A stretch of 64,000 nucleotides of DNA from Polyodon spathula (lineage: Eukaryota; Chordata; Actinopteri; Acipenseriformes; Polyodontidae), in contig NC_054537.1 of NCBI RefSeq assembly GCF_017654505.1, forward strand, positions 62,927,145-62,991,144, given 5' to 3'. The notes beneath the pieces were generated by a model. The model was not told the DNA's origin. It worked only from the letters and a program-made list of their open reading frames with translations, and searched no databases. Both the position numbers and the translations under genes were made by a program. Every line of letters starts with the position of its first letter. Positions within the stretch are counted from its first letter, which is position 1. Shown here piece after piece: positions 1 to 12,432 of this stretch.

Positions 1-484
1 TAAAAAAAAAAAAAAACAAAAAAAAAAACATAGCTAAGTTCATCATCCTTGTCTTGAGTGGCTTATGAAATATTAAGCAAATGCTTACATTAGTACTATC
101 AAATGTGTTTTTAATCCCTCTCTAAAAGAAATCACGTTGCTTTGCTTTGTATTCAGGTTACATTATCATCTTTGCTATATTAAATGCTCCCCCCCCCCCT
201 GACCCCACCACCACCCAAACCCAATAACAAAACAGCGTAAAGCCATATTGAAAAATATTCCTTTAAAAACTGTTGCTGTATTATTACACCAAGACATTAA
301 ATATATTATCCTGCTACGTCATTTATAGCAATACTACCATCATTTCGTGCTGACCATTCCCAGACATTATTAGAAAGGAGAGAGGCTGGTTGAAAGAAAA
401 GACTTAAATGTGCCCAGATGTTTAAGCCTATTAAAAAGGTCTCCTAAGTAAGGCCCTGTGAAAATCGTGGACATTCTTTAAAAT

Positions 485-775
485 TCATGGCAGTATTTCA
501 CGGAATGTGCATGGAACTATTTCATAAATTGTGTACAGATTATTATTTTTTTTAAGCATCAAATCAACGTCAAAGTTATTCAAGCACTTTAGAATAGCTT
601 GTAAAACGGTGTTGCAATTAACAGCCTGTAGGTGAAGTGTATCTGCAAGGACAGATTTCAGTTCTAGTACGTCAGATGCATGTTCACAATTTAGGTCTTG
701 CAAAACAAATACAATGTATAACCCATAATGATCTTGAACATCAGTCGACTAGTCAGTGACACTGACAAGCAACCA
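485..775 (-). pseudogene. hAT transposase central fragment
   Basis: Minus-strand reading from about 775 gives DVQDHYGLYIVFVLQ, which runs on into DLNCEHASDVLELKSVLADT. The open frame continues to 485 and ends ILP plus stop. The pattern of a short hydrophobic strand after an acidic residue, within the same hAT ends and on the same strand as the zinc finger, suggests part of the RNase-H-like catalytic core. I cannot identify the individual catalytic residues. It is separated from the finger by a frame break and by missing sequence. Confidence 0.4.
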
Positions 776-904
776 GACTGTTTTACCAATTCCATATTCT
801 CCTGCTTGTGATACTTGGAAACTTTAGATAAGTATTCACATCTCAGCTGGCCTCTGTCAGGTCAAAATTTCATATATTTCGTGCTTCATCATTTTCAGTG
901 GACT

Positions 905-1080
905 TTTGGAACGTGGAAGTCACCGTTTTTTGTTTCTTTGCAAGTAAAGCAGTCCCAGTAATGCTCTGGATTTCCACATTTGTCTTTCAGTGAATACTTG
1001 ATTCTAAATGCTTGTCAACAGCTGATTCTTGGTAGTGATCTACAGTAACGCTGCAGGACGTACAGAAGAGCTTACCTCCA
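905..1080 (-). pseudogene. hAT transposase N-terminal BED-like zinc-finger remnant
   Basis: Reading the minus strand from about 1080 gives GGKLFCTSCSVTVDHYQES and then AVDKHLESSIH. After a stop codon it gives residues ending KKQKTVTSTFQKS. The pattern C-x2-C, about 20 residues, then H-x5-H is the BED/C2H2 finger found at the start of many hAT transposases and of CGGBP1-like proteins derived from them. In such proteins it binds DNA. A stop follows the second His, and no long frame continues, so this is a dead remnant. It lies near the 5' end of the element in transposase orientation, as expected. Confidence 0.6.
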
Positions 1081-1594
1081 TCGTTGTGTAAAACTGCTGG
1101 ATGCTGCTTTGCATGATCTGTTGCAGACATTTTTAGGCTTTTTAGAGACATGCAATTTCTTAAGTACAGTGTAGTATTTTAATTTCCCACCTAGATTGCA
1201 TATAGTAACATAATCACAGCACAGCACTGTGTGCATGGTGAATAGTACACGCAGGCACACAGCAGAGCTGTACAGTTTCGGTAATGTTTTTTTTTTTTGT
1301 ATGAAATACAAATAATTATGAAATTTATTTTTATTTCTTTAGAATATTGTACAAATCTCGGTATTGGGCTAATTTCACAATTTCCGTGCAGCCTGTGAAA
1401 TCATGATTTACACAGGGCCTTACTCATAAGTAAACTTTTCTTTGCTTTTAATTGCAACTTTACAACAGTGCAATTGACTCTTCTTGTCTAAGGGCTTATG
1501 TTTTCAGACAAACCAGATTTTTTTCTGGACTCTGCAGTTGCAGCTGCAGGGGGTCTTGTTCCAGGTGCTTGTGCAGGAAACTGCTTGGACTCAC

Positions 1595-1701
1595 CTCTCC
1601 TTCTCTGGGCCACGACCTTCCATTCTGGGGGTATTTGCTTTGATTTTGTCGTTTCTTTTGCCCACCGTCGGCGAATTTGCACAGCAAAGGCTCACTGGGG
1701 G
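1595..1701 (-). CDS. RBMS3: RBMS3 coding exon C: linker after RRM2
   Basis: Internal coding exon of 107 nt on the minus strand. The acceptor is TTTTTCCTCAG before 1701 and the donor is GAG|GTGAGT after 1595. The G left over from exon B plus CC makes Ala. The peptide is then [17 protein letters not shown] followed by [18 protein letters not shown], which is exactly 35 codons ending in phase 0. The block [16 protein letters not shown] is a hallmark of the RBMS/MSSP family and closes RRM2. Compared with the mammalian RBMS3 I remember, only two or three residues differ here (Pro for Thr after KY, Ser for Pro before W). Longer open frames over this exon run past its donor into the intron and are not real. 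A hAT transposon ends only 172 bp beyond the donor. Confidence 0.95.
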
Positions 1702-3289
1702 CTGAGGAAAAATAAAACGACCCCACAGGTCCCACATTAGCAAAACAGAAATACGATTATGTCGGCAAACAGTGAAGCTTTGTGAACCAGATTCCTGTTG
1801 AAGTAAAAAAAAAAAAAAGAATTCTTGCTTGATGGCTGAAACTTTGACTTTTGCCTTCAGTTCTTGGCAACTGTCCCTCCTGAACAAACTTCAAAAACTT
1901 ACTGGCAGGCTTTGAAAGTGTATGACTTATATTGTTGAAATAATAATCAGTATTATCACACTGGTAAATAACTTAAATAGGGTAATAAGCAGCAGTGTCT
2001 CGGCCAGCCGAAACTACAGTTTTTAATAGCATGATAATGGGCATTCATGCTTGCTGGAAAACCATATAATGAAAGGTACAGTTCAGCAAAAGCAGAGGCA
2101 GTGTCCTCTTACTGTAAGGCCTTTGAAAAAACGTTTTATAATGAAGATTATTCATCCACTCTTTATACACAGTAACAAGGAACAAAGCATCTGTGTTATC
2201 TAAAATTAACAAAATGGTTTACACCCAATCTGTTACAATCATCTAATTAACATAAGCATAAACATCCAATTCACAAACACATTTTTGTCCTAAACTGAAT
2301 CAAAATTATGCTTGTAAATATTGCCTTAATTGCAGTCAGCTTCATCAATGTAGCTTATAGTCGTTGACTTGCATTTTGAAAGCCAAATTTTAATTTAGAC
2401 AGCCAGAGAAAGGAGATGTTTTTGTTTGTTTTTGAAAATAAAATATAGAAAACCTGTATACATTGTATTTGTGTGCACATGTTGGGCTCAATGTGTTAAT
2501 AGGGGTGCAAAAATTGAGCTATAAGACCTACTGGCAAACAAGCTCTGCACAGGATTCTTTCATTTTTACCAATAGATATACCATGGACCATTAACAGGTG
2601 CTGTACTGTTCTAAGCACACAGGTGAAACGGCAGACAAAGCCAATGCAAGGATAAAACCAGCTAATGTTCCTATTGTACAGTACATGTCCCCTTTTTGTG
2701 CAGTTAGGAATCACACAAGAGGAATAAAAAGAAAAGCTAAACATTAGCATTTCAATAGAACTGTCGACTGTCCAAAGGGAGAATCAAGGGTCTTTGAACT
2801 TCATGAGAAAAGTCTGTTTTGCTTTAGGAGTGTTATTGATGAAGGGGATGCCCGGGCAGTTCAGGAATCCCAAGTTCTTAATTGCTCTCTTGTCTCTGCA
2901 CTGTTTTGGCTGCAGATTGAGGCACAACTGAAAGACTGAAAGGGTAGGATCAAACAAGAGATGCTCAGCGCCACTGGCCCAGTGTAAAAGTCTCCTCACA
3001 CCTGCAACAGTCACGGACTATAGCTTTTCATCAGCTTCTTATTAAGAGCTCCCAAAGTAAAGTGACAAGCAGACAGAGAAAAAAAAAAAGTAGTAATTAT
3101 TGTACTACAGAATTACCTTGTTTCATGCAGCCAAAGGCCTGTATGTCTTAACAGTAGAGTACTGTAATAGGACACTCTAAACGGTAAGGATGTTTTCCAG
3201 GCACAGCAAATTAAGCATCTCTGATAAGCCCTATAGCACTGCTAGTACACATTATATATAATTATAGCTTGTGAGCTTTTCAAGCAGGA

Positions 3290-4245
3290 AATGTCTCCCT
3301 TACGCATTTGACGCATGACTCTATGAATGGTATTTCCAGCCGGACCCTGGCACACTTAAACTCCTCGATTAGAGTGGAGACTAGTAGCTGCAGTATTCCT
3401 TTACCATGAAGTCCTACTCTGCTGAGGCAGCGTGGAACTCATAACCATTTCCTGACGTATGAACTGATTAAAGCTTCCAGCTTCTCTACTGATGTCAAAG
3501 AAACCTTGTACACAGTCAGTGGTCACAGCAGCCTTGGCACTAGACTAAACTGAAAACACCAGAGTTTTAGTTTGCCCAGTAAAGTGGTACTGTCTATGCT
3601 CTTCAACCCTTCCACTGCTTGTTGTCTAACTTCTCCCACATGAACTGTGTCCTTTAAATCCCCATCATACCATCTCCCAAGACTTTTCACTGGCTTCTCA
3701 GACACTATTGGTATGGCCTCACCATTAATGTAGAACCTTTTATCTACTATTTTACCTTTAATTATAGATATGCTCCTTGATTTAGTGGGCTTGAATTGCA
3801 ATCGTGCCCATTCAATGTTATTGGTTAATTTGCCCAATAACCGATTAGTGCAGGCTACTATAGTCATGGTTGACATGTAATCCATGTACCCATTGGTGGT
3901 AGGTGCATTCCAGAAACCAATTGCTCCCCTCCCACTACCCATTTTGATGCTCTAATAATTACTTCCATTGCCATGGTAAAAGCTAGTTGAGAAATTGTGC
4001 ATCCTGCTATCATTCCAACTTCTAGGCATTACTATGTAGTGCTGAACTCTGAAGTTGAAAAACTAAATTCCAAATCTCCAAAGTAGGTTTTCAAAAAAAG
4101 TATTATTGTCATCAGTACACTAAAAAAATCAAATGCTGGGCAAAGTGGCGGCACTGAACCATATGCATTAGCCAAATCCAGTAATGTCACATGGAGCTCC
4201 TTCCTTTCCATTTTAGCTGATTGAATTGTGTTATCCAATGTTGTG
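3290..4245 (-). pseudogene. Non-LTR retrotransposon reverse transcriptase fragment (RLE-type LINE, copy 1)
   Basis: Minus-strand remnant of a LINE reverse transcriptase. From 4238 it reads KELHVTLLDLANAYGSVP, the RT motif with the first catalytic Asp. After frame breaks it gives GYMDYMSTMTIVACTNRL, the position of the YxDD box, where the second Asp has become Tyr. Then come EWARLQFKPTKSRS and KPVKSLGRWYDGDLKD. Below 3523 similarity to the copy at 40860-42860 continues down to about 3290 (EKLEALISSYVRKW). The same family recurs there with a C-terminal endonuclease, which this copy lacks. Several stops and the altered catalytic box make it inactive. The sequence at 4246-4560 next to it may be more of the element or unrelated. 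I could not decide. Confidence 0.8.
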
Positions 4246-4623
4246 TCATTTTCCGCCCCCGCTCTCGCAGACTGTAGGGGTATTTTTCACTTGAATTTCT
4301 TAGAAGACTTGGGCGGGTGTCTCCAGCATCTTGTAAACAGAGCTGGATACTGCTGACAAGGGTAGCTAACCCTTGCCAGCCCCAATGGGGTCTCTTTCCG
4401 CCTGTCAGCTGTCTTTCCATGCTGTCACAAGGTCTTTCCCTTGTTGCCAGCTGCCCTATTCATAGCAGTCACTGGACGTATCCAGATCTTCATGATTTCC
4501 ATTACATGAGAGTAGTTAAATTAGGTACATTTCAAACAGTTGCCATGGATGCATGAACATTAAAATACTGCACATCTTAAGACTTCACTGTGTCAAAAGA
4601 GGACTAGGAGTACTTAAAATATT

Positions 4624-4649
4624 ACATACACACACACACACACACACAT

Positions 4650-4694
<45 letters not shown>
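4624..4694. repeat. Compound microsatellite (CA)n(TA)n
   Basis: CA/ACA dinucleotides run from 4624 and turn into pure TA to 4694. More TA-rich sequence follows to about 4740. Confidence 0.97.
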
Positions 4695-4695
<1 letters not shown>

Positions 4696-5078
4696 CCATC
4701 TAATATAATAATTATAACCTATATATATATCTATATATCCATTAGAAATCCATCTGGAAAGAAACTTGGGTTGAAGTCAAGATGACCTCATCTTTAAACA
4801 GATAGCATCTGAAGTGCAGGTTACATCTGGTTGCTTTATATTTCGGCAAAAGATTTAGTTTCAATGAATATTTAGTTTGCACAAGATGTCAAGAATACTT
4901 TTAAGAAAATAAACTGTAACATGCAGTTAACCCAAATTGTGTGCTTAACATGGTCATGAAATATTGAATGGTTCACAGCATATAAAATACAATAACCATG
5001 ACTAAAAAATAATACACATGAAACAGCTCAGCAAATTTGATAAGGGCACCTGCATTAAGTAGAAAGGTTATGGGAGGC

Positions 5079-5666
5079 TGTGGCAAAGAGCCCGCCCCTT
5101 TGTGTATTATATGCTGTGTGTTAATGTTGGTGTATAGTCATTGGTACACGGGATATAAACGGGTCTGTGTAACAGGAGTTTTTAAAATGTATATTTGTAT
5201 TTAGGCATGAGGATTGCACAGCACTTTAAGTGCAAGTAAAATGTAATAATATGTGAGCACGGGGAATTGCACTTTATTAATTCACATGCAGTTGTACTGC
5301 GACTCCAGTTGAATAATTGATTAGCAATCGAATCACAGTACAGCTGCATAAAAGCTACATGTTTTCACCCACTCTGCGTTGTGTGTTCGGTGAGTGGAGA
5401 ACAGGATTGGAGACGGAGGTAATTGTGATAATTGTAAGAAAAACAGAGGTTCACCGTGTTTGTCTGTGTAGTCCGTTTTGTTTGTCTATTTATTTTGGCG
5501 AAAGAGCCCTGTGTTTTTGTCTGTTACAACCTTTTTATTTTCTGTTCTGTTTATTTATTAAATGCTGAGCGGAACCATTCGCTCAGATCCACCAAACTCC
5601 ACCTCTCTCTGTCGTTTATTTCCTGCTTCTGGTTTGACGTCACCCGCTCCGGCCATCTTTGTGACA
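5079..5666 (+). mobile_element. Solo LTR, family 1, copy A
   Basis: 588 bp starting TGTGGCAAAG and ending CTTTGTGACA, so it has TG...CA ends that form a short imperfect inverted repeat. It is flanked by perfect 5-bp copies of GAGGC (5074-5078 and 5667-5671), the target duplication of an integrase-type LTR insertion. Inside are a TATA-like GCATAAAAG near 5348, then GTTCGGTGAGTGG, which resembles a splice donor, and an ATTAAA polyadenylation-like signal near 5560. The order places transcription on the plus strand. A second copy is at 11065-11677. No internal coding region is attached, so this is a recombination product (solo LTR). A Gypsy or retrovirus-like origin cannot be told from the LTR alone. 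Confidence 0.85.
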
Positions 5667-6522
5667 GAGGCCTATAAAGAAATTTCTATACTGAGTCAAT
5701 AAAAGGATACCTAAAAGAACACAGCTGTTGTGTTGTAAATTGACTTACGACATTCTCTGGTTATCACAGTAAAGAAATGAACTACAACATCTACTTTCAA
5801 TATAAAGCTCTCTCTTTTTATACACGCAGTGATCTTCGTCAGTACAGTAGAAGGGTGATAATTATTGACTTATTTTTCCTGCATTTTTGTGGGGACTAAT
5901 TAGATGGTAAATCTTGGCAGCTGGGACTTGCACTGTGACACATGCGTGTGATTGAGTTGCATTAAACAGATGTAAAGGACAGTAATATGCAGCCGCAGTC
6001 CATTCTATTCAGCTCCTGAGGAGTCGAGAATAATATGAGAACAGAAAAAAAGATGTTCTCATTAATGACATAGATCCAAGCATACGGCAGCACTAACGGA
6101 AACCTATAACTATTACTAATAAACGAGAACACAATAAAAATCCTGATGTCAGGAATTATTGGTGGATTTGTTCCCTCTCCTGAAAGACACATTTGAAATT
6201 CCACAGTATCTACACTGTACTTGTGTTACATTATTTAATATATGTACTTACAAAATATATGATTGGCAAAATTGTTGTTAAACAATGAAATATACAGTGT
6301 TTATAATGGTCAAAATGTGAATGTTCCGTCCTCAGTCACAGAATGGGTTGGTGAGCATGGCTGTCACTGAAAAGATATGAGTATAATACACATGTGAATT
6401 TGGAAATACACAAAGGCATCTACTGTAACATTTCATGTGATTAAACATTATATTTATTACAGTACAGACAGCACTTGAAAACACCTTGAAGGGCATACAG
6501 TGGATTTTGGTTTAAAATGGAA

Positions 6523-6552
6523 GTGTGTGTGTGTGTGGTGGGGGGGGGGGGG
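6523..6552. repeat. (TG)n followed by a G-tract
   Basis: About seven TG units, then GGTG and a run of G to 6552. Confidence 0.95.
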
Positions 6553-9500
6553 TCTGTGACAGGAATGAATGTTAAAATGATTCTTATATCATCTACAGTC
6601 TGAGAATATATATTTAATACCCTTTCATGTATATTTTTTATATGATTCTCTATTGTTGTTTTTATTTAGGTAATCATTAGCCATGCTTACTAAACCCTTG
6701 ACATGACACAAGCAGAAACAATAGTCATACATAATACATGTAATAGGATATAAATCAGGTAAGAATTAAAATAGTAGTAACATGTAGATGGTATGAAATC
6801 ATCCCTTTAATACAGGTGTAATACATATATGTCACAAGTTATTTTGGGCCCAATCTGAAAAGGGTCGGGGTAAAATGTAAATGTAAAAAAAAAAGCATGT
6901 TCTTAATAATTTGAGTATCAAGGCTAAAAATACTAAGGATAATCAGACACAAAGACATAAATGAGCTAGAAATACACCTCTGAGCAGGATGACATTCATC
7001 CTGAAGAAATTGATGACTGTATTAAATAAAAAATGCAAATAAATTCATGTACACAGCAGGTAAAAAAAAACATCATCTACTCTATTTATAATCAGGACCC
7101 TTTCATTGAAGCACTGGAAACTTTCTGCTTTCTGAGAATCTGAGATTTCAATAAAAATTGGGTCTGTTGAATACATTTAATTCTCCAACAATTTACTGTA
7201 CTGTGCAGCCAAAAAAAAGACAGCTTTAATTGCTAGCAAGAGACAAAACAAACAAAAGTCATAATATCTCCCCAGTACACTGAGAAGTAAATTTACTGTT
7301 GCAAATATGAATGCCAATAATATGCTCATGGGTGAACCTTGGAGGTGAAATCCATAGCAGTTTACAGTTAGGCCTCTTAGCAATGTATCATGCTTCAACA
7401 TGCTTCTTTGAACAGTTTGATGTTTTGAAACATCAAGTGATCTGTTTTAATGATATAAACAGTTTTAATGATTCATCAAGAGTTGATCTGCCATTTTAAA
7501 CAGTATATTCTGTAGCCATTTAATTTAACCACCGCTGCACACATGGTATTTGTGTGAGGTAAGAAAACTGTTCAAGTGAACTGGCTAGTCTGGGAAAACT
7601 GATGTGCCTGACTGGGCACAAAAACAAATACAGGTGTGTCTAACAACAGCCCAAATGTGCCCTGGGCATGGAATTTTCATATCACTGGCTCATACTCGTG
7701 GATTCCCTATTGGACTAGAGCATTAAAATACAGTTGACTATGAATTCAGACCAAAATTGGCTAATTTGAAGCAAATTATAGGCAGCAGTTGCCATTTGTG
7801 GCATGTTGCTAATCTGCAGGGGTTCCAAACAGTTAACATTTTTTACAAGTAGACTGCTTCATTTTGGCAGATGCGAGTGCTTCTCTGCCTTGAGGATCCT
7901 TGCAGGGTATTAGGAGTGTTTACTGAATAAACTCATGTGGCCTGAATTATTGATGACAGCATTTCACTCTTACAGTATTCCAGTCAAAACTGATAACAGT
8001 TGTCAGTGAGAAGAATGTTGCTGCGTCTGAGCAAGCTGTGGTTAGGGTTATAGTTTATTGCTGTATGTCATCAGTCAACGGAGATGTCTCTGCCTTTTAA
8101 CTTCCCTGAGTGGTCAGTGTCAGACACAAGGAGTGATGCCCTGTATCTCGTGACACTCTGGCAATATTCTGGGATTCTATGCTACAGTACATAGACAATA
8201 AACTAAATACTAAATTCTAAGGTTCAAGACAATGTAACTATTTACAATTTGTATGAAGAAGATACATGAAAATATTAATTTCATGCTGTCACTTCAATGC
8301 AGCTTGAATGCTTAATACGATTAATTGAGGGTTGGTGGCTAAAACTGTGTTGTGACTGTACGCACATGTAGGACATTAGTTCATGCAGAGTAGCGGCAAG
8401 GTTAGCTACGCTGGGTTCAGGATAGACAATAGTAGAGCAGTAATACATAGGGGAAGCATTGATAAGAATGGACAAGCATTACAATTGTTACAATGTATGT
8501 TAAATTAGAAACCCACCAAGTCTGCAGTTTATGCAAACTGATGTAACCAATATAAGCTGAGAGTTGTGTATCACTATTCAGCATTCAAAACGGCCATCTA
8601 CTGTAATAACTAGGTAATAACTACCAATACTTACTGCTCTACATTGCTGTGTAATAACATGGAAATGGCCTTGTGAACAACATTTTTTTAGCTACATGGT
8701 ACATGGTAACACCATATGGACTATTTAGCCACTCTAAAAGAAAACTTTGCAAATGCACCACAAGAAAGCAATAGCAGACAGGAGGAGAGGACTGGGGACT
8801 GCATGCAAAGCAAACACACAGGAAGGAAGGATTTAGAAGTAAATAAACATTTCATGTCATCAGCTTATAATATGAGATGCCTGAGGCAACACATTTTAAT
8901 AGCTATACAGAATCAGTGCAAGAGTAATATGTGCATATTTAAGCAATTAAGAAAAGCCTGAGTTAGGGGTGGTCCTGGGGCTTATTCTTCAGCAAAGCAC
9001 CACAAATCCAAAACAGGTTAGAGCAATGTTTATACCTATTCCCAGGCCATAGAATATATTCAGGAAGATGTTTTATAATTTAACTACAGTATGAAAGTAT
9101 GAAGTAAGGTAAGTAAGATAATGAAAGTAGTTTATTGTTCTTATCTATGTTCTGCTAGTTTTATGTAGAAAGTGTACAAAAGTGCTACACGGAATACTAA
9201 AATGCTGTGTCAGTCACCTGCCTTTACAGTAACATAGGCTCAAGCATCATTGTAAGACAATCGTGTCAAATCAACAAATAAATAAATACTGCATCACTGC
9301 ACTGACACATTCACTGAAACTGATTACCATGGAGGTTCATACCATTGTGTTACCATTTTGACATATACAAGGTACATATGTATACTATGTCATACTTATT
9401 CTTCCATACAAATACTGTATCTAGAGTAACACGTGATGAAACATTCTAGTATACAAGTTACAGTTTTAGTACTTGGGAAGTCTGTCTTAATGTATGTAGG

Positions 9501-11064
9501 TTATACTTAAATCTTTATGTGCATATACAGCACAGGAGATGTAGGTCATGGTAAAAACATGAGAAACCCCACCAATAATATGAAAGACCAGCATTTATGA
9601 CACTAACATTCAGTATAGTTTGCTTAACATTTTATTGGGCACACAGATAGCAAAAATAATTCATGCCATTGAGCAGTTCATGTGGACGGACTGACAGCCC
9701 CTGTAGGGTGTAGAGTCAGCCTGCTGAAAGGTGAGAGCAGGGAAGGTGGGCTCATTGTTATATTGATATTACTTTATATGTCACAAAACCAAGCTGGGAC
9801 TCAATCCTTAAAAAAAACACACCTTTCCTGTTGATCAATTTAACTAGGGTAATTGGTAGTGCAATAGGGAGCAGACTATTTGCAAATTTCCAGACTAAAC
9901 TCTTAACCAAAGTACAATAGCGCCGTACTTGTTTGTCAAACAATTGTTGAGATTTTAACGTGTCACCTGCAGGGATCACAAATCTGTAACAGCAGTTTAT
10001 CACACAACACTGCCTGCTGTGTTAGCTTTAGACCACATTATGTCCAAACAATCAATAACCTCAGGGGTACTACTGTACTTTGTCCCTTTTTCAAAATTAC
10101 AATTGATCATCGACATACGAGATAAAAACAGCTGTTGATTTGTGCAACAAACTCATTAATCCATGAAAGCGCTGACAATATGCTAAGATGTCTGTAAGTT
10201 TAAAGTTACTGAATATCCCACTGTTTAGCATTGCTACATACCCAAACTCCCACAGCTTTCCCACATTGCTTTTTTGACTAATGAATACAATGTTTAAGTT
10301 GAACTATTAAAACCATGACCTTTATGATGTTGTATGGAAGTATGCTTTCATTAAAAGATTGAGTGTGTTTTGCTTCAACATCTGTTACACATCAGTGGGT
10401 ATTGGGCCAGTTCCATACATCTGAATTCTATGAGCAGCGAAAGTCATGAAAGCGTGGTTAATTAAGGTTGCACTGTATCTATACAGTGTGCAAAATGTAC
10501 GTGTTGTATCTGTGCTGGGGCTGACTGTCTGTTTTGAGAAAGCTGGTCAGTGGAATCCCAACAGCTTGGGCAAGTTACATTTTGTGATGCATGCTCCAGG
10601 TCTTTTGACAATTACCTGAATTCAATAAGTAGTAGTACGTACTGTATATTCTAGAAGTTGTTTGCATATTGAAAGTGTATGTATTGGAAGTGTACTGCAT
10701 AGTATTCATTTTAGCTGAATACCACATTTCTAGATACACTTATATGAAGTGTGGTAGTTTCTGAATTGTATAATACTGGTAGGTTGCTTCCTGTATCTGA
10801 ATCGTACCTACATTCCCCCGATAAATAGATACTGTTAAAAAAAAGGAGAATAAAATATTCAGACTTGATACAAATGAATAAACAGCAATGTGTTTTAAAA
10901 CTTTAGCTTGGCAGTACAAATTATACTGTATAATGAAAAAGAATAACAAAAAACCTGACAACATGAAAAACCCACTAACGCGAAAGGCGGCCACAAGTCC
11001 TTACTGCTGATTTAATGACATCTTAATACAAATCGTTGTTTAATTAGAAAAGTTTCTCTATTAC

Positions 11065-11677
11065 TGTGACAAAGTGCCCACCCCTGTGTATATTATCTGT
11101 TGTTGCGTGTAGTTTGTTAAATGTTGGTGTATAGTCATTGGCACACGGGATATAAACGGGTCTCTAACACGAGAGTTTAAAATGTATATTTGTATTTAGG
11201 CACGGGATTGTGCATCACTTCACATACATTTAAAGTAGTTAATATGTGAGCACGAGGTTGCACACAATTAATTCACTTGCTGGGATTCAAGTGAATAATG
11301 AATTAGTAATTGAATCCCAGCACAACAGTGTATATATAGATGCACGTTTTCACATGCTCGCGGTTGGGTGTTCGGTGAGTGGAGAATGGGAGAGAGTAGG
11401 AGAAGTTGAATTTCAAATGCTTGTTTATTTAACTCACCGTGATTGTTTGTCAATCTGCTCACCGTATTTTTTGTTTAGTATTAGTCCGTTTTTGTTTGTC
11501 TGTTTATTTTGGCTACCAGTGCCGTGTCCTGTTGTTTCTGTTTGTTCAACTGTTTTATTTTACAATAAACCGGCGCAAGCAAGCGCCACCATCATTTCAT
11601 TTCATCCGTCCTGTGTTTGTGTGTTTCATTCCCTTTTCCTGGTTCTGACGCCGCCCACTTCGGCCGTCTCTGTGACA
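11065..11677 (+). mobile_element. Solo LTR, family 1, copy B
   Basis: 613 bp beginning TGTGACAAAGTGCCC and ending CTCTGTGACA. It is similar along its length to the LTR at 5079-5666. The shared blocks include the GGTGTATAGTCATTGG segment and the TTCGGTGAGTGGAGAA segment. Flanks ATTAC (11060-11064) and ATCAC (11678-11682) form a 5-bp target duplication with one mismatch. It contains GTGTATATATAG as a TATA box near 11328 and a clean AATAAA near 11563. This makes a conventional U3-R-U5 order on the plus strand. A 174-codon open frame crosses it but is chance. No internal region is nearby. Confidence 0.85.
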
Positions 11678-12033
11678 ATCACCCAGTGTATTCAAATGAT
11701 CGCATTTTTTATCCAATTGCAGTCTAAATGTTGTAAGTTACTACTGCAATGGAACATAGAACCACATTAAATAACATCTTATTGGAGTGTGCATGGCCTT
11801 TGACAGGAAAGTCTTGAAAGAGAAATCAATCGACCCACATGTATTTGTTTGTTTTCTTTCTTTCATAGCTGGGCTTGTTTAGAATAGATGTGGCTTTGAA
11901 CTTTTTCTCTTTAAACAATGAACCAGTGTTAATCTTTTAACCAAGTTACTAATGCACCATCTCTTGTGTGCATTTTAATTATTGTACATAGGTATAATTG
12001 CATTACTTTACCTTTGCTGTATATATTGTCTGA

Positions 12034-12054
12034 GGAGAGAGAGAGAGAGAGAGA
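12034..12054. repeat. (GA)n microsatellite
   Basis: About ten GA units. Confidence 0.95.
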
Positions 12055-12364
12055 ATTTCTTATATGCTCACTGGTGTATCCAAATGAATGGTGTGCTGTG
12101 GAAACCTATAAAGAGCATGTTGCAGGAGGGAGCTTGATCTGGAAACACCACAATGCTTGTAAAATAAATTCTTACTCCTGGCAAACATGCTATAGTGAAT
12201 GTTGAGAAATGGCATGTGATGTGTGAATAAAAATATCAAAACTATCAGGACTGAAATATGTTGAAAAATATTGTTTTAATGATGTAGGTAAGGCATGGTT
12301 ATCACTTGTTTTAAAATAAGCCGATTAAAAAAATATATGGCCAAGGTCCTGAAGCGAGAAGTTG

Positions 12365-12365
<1 letters not shown>

Positions 12366-12428
<63 letters not shown>
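12366..12428. repeat. (TA)n microsatellite
   Basis: About 31 uninterrupted TA units. Confidence 0.97.

Positions 12429-12432
<4 letters not shown>

Larger units (their letters stand above)
449..1422 (-). mobile_element. hAT-type DNA transposon, internally deleted
   Basis: The ends are inverted repeats, TAAGGCCCTGTG at 449 and its complement CACAGGGCCTTA ending at 1422, with similarity continuing a few bases inwards (AAATC-type sequence on both sides). Immediately outside lie CTCCTAAG (441-448) and CTCATAAG (1423-1430). This is an 8-bp target duplication with one mismatch, the size typical of the hAT superfamily. The inside carries minus-strand transposase remnants, annotated separately. At 974 bp it is far shorter than an autonomous hAT of roughly 2.5-4 kb, so most of the transposase has been lost. 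Confidence 0.8.
1..1594 (-). other. RBMS3 intron following exon C (partial)
   Basis: Non-coding sequence 3' of exon C in the gene's direction, cut by the window edge. It holds an A-rich tract at 1-30, a C-tract at about 190-200 and a hAT element at 449-1422. The next RBMS3 exon (the family's C-terminal Ala/Gln/Pro-rich region) is not visible. Nothing else was recognised. Confidence 0.85.

Noticed and set aside
11246..11770. 174-codon plus-strand open frame
   Set aside because: It lies over the solo LTR 11065-11677 and crosses its end and target duplication, so it is not a gene.
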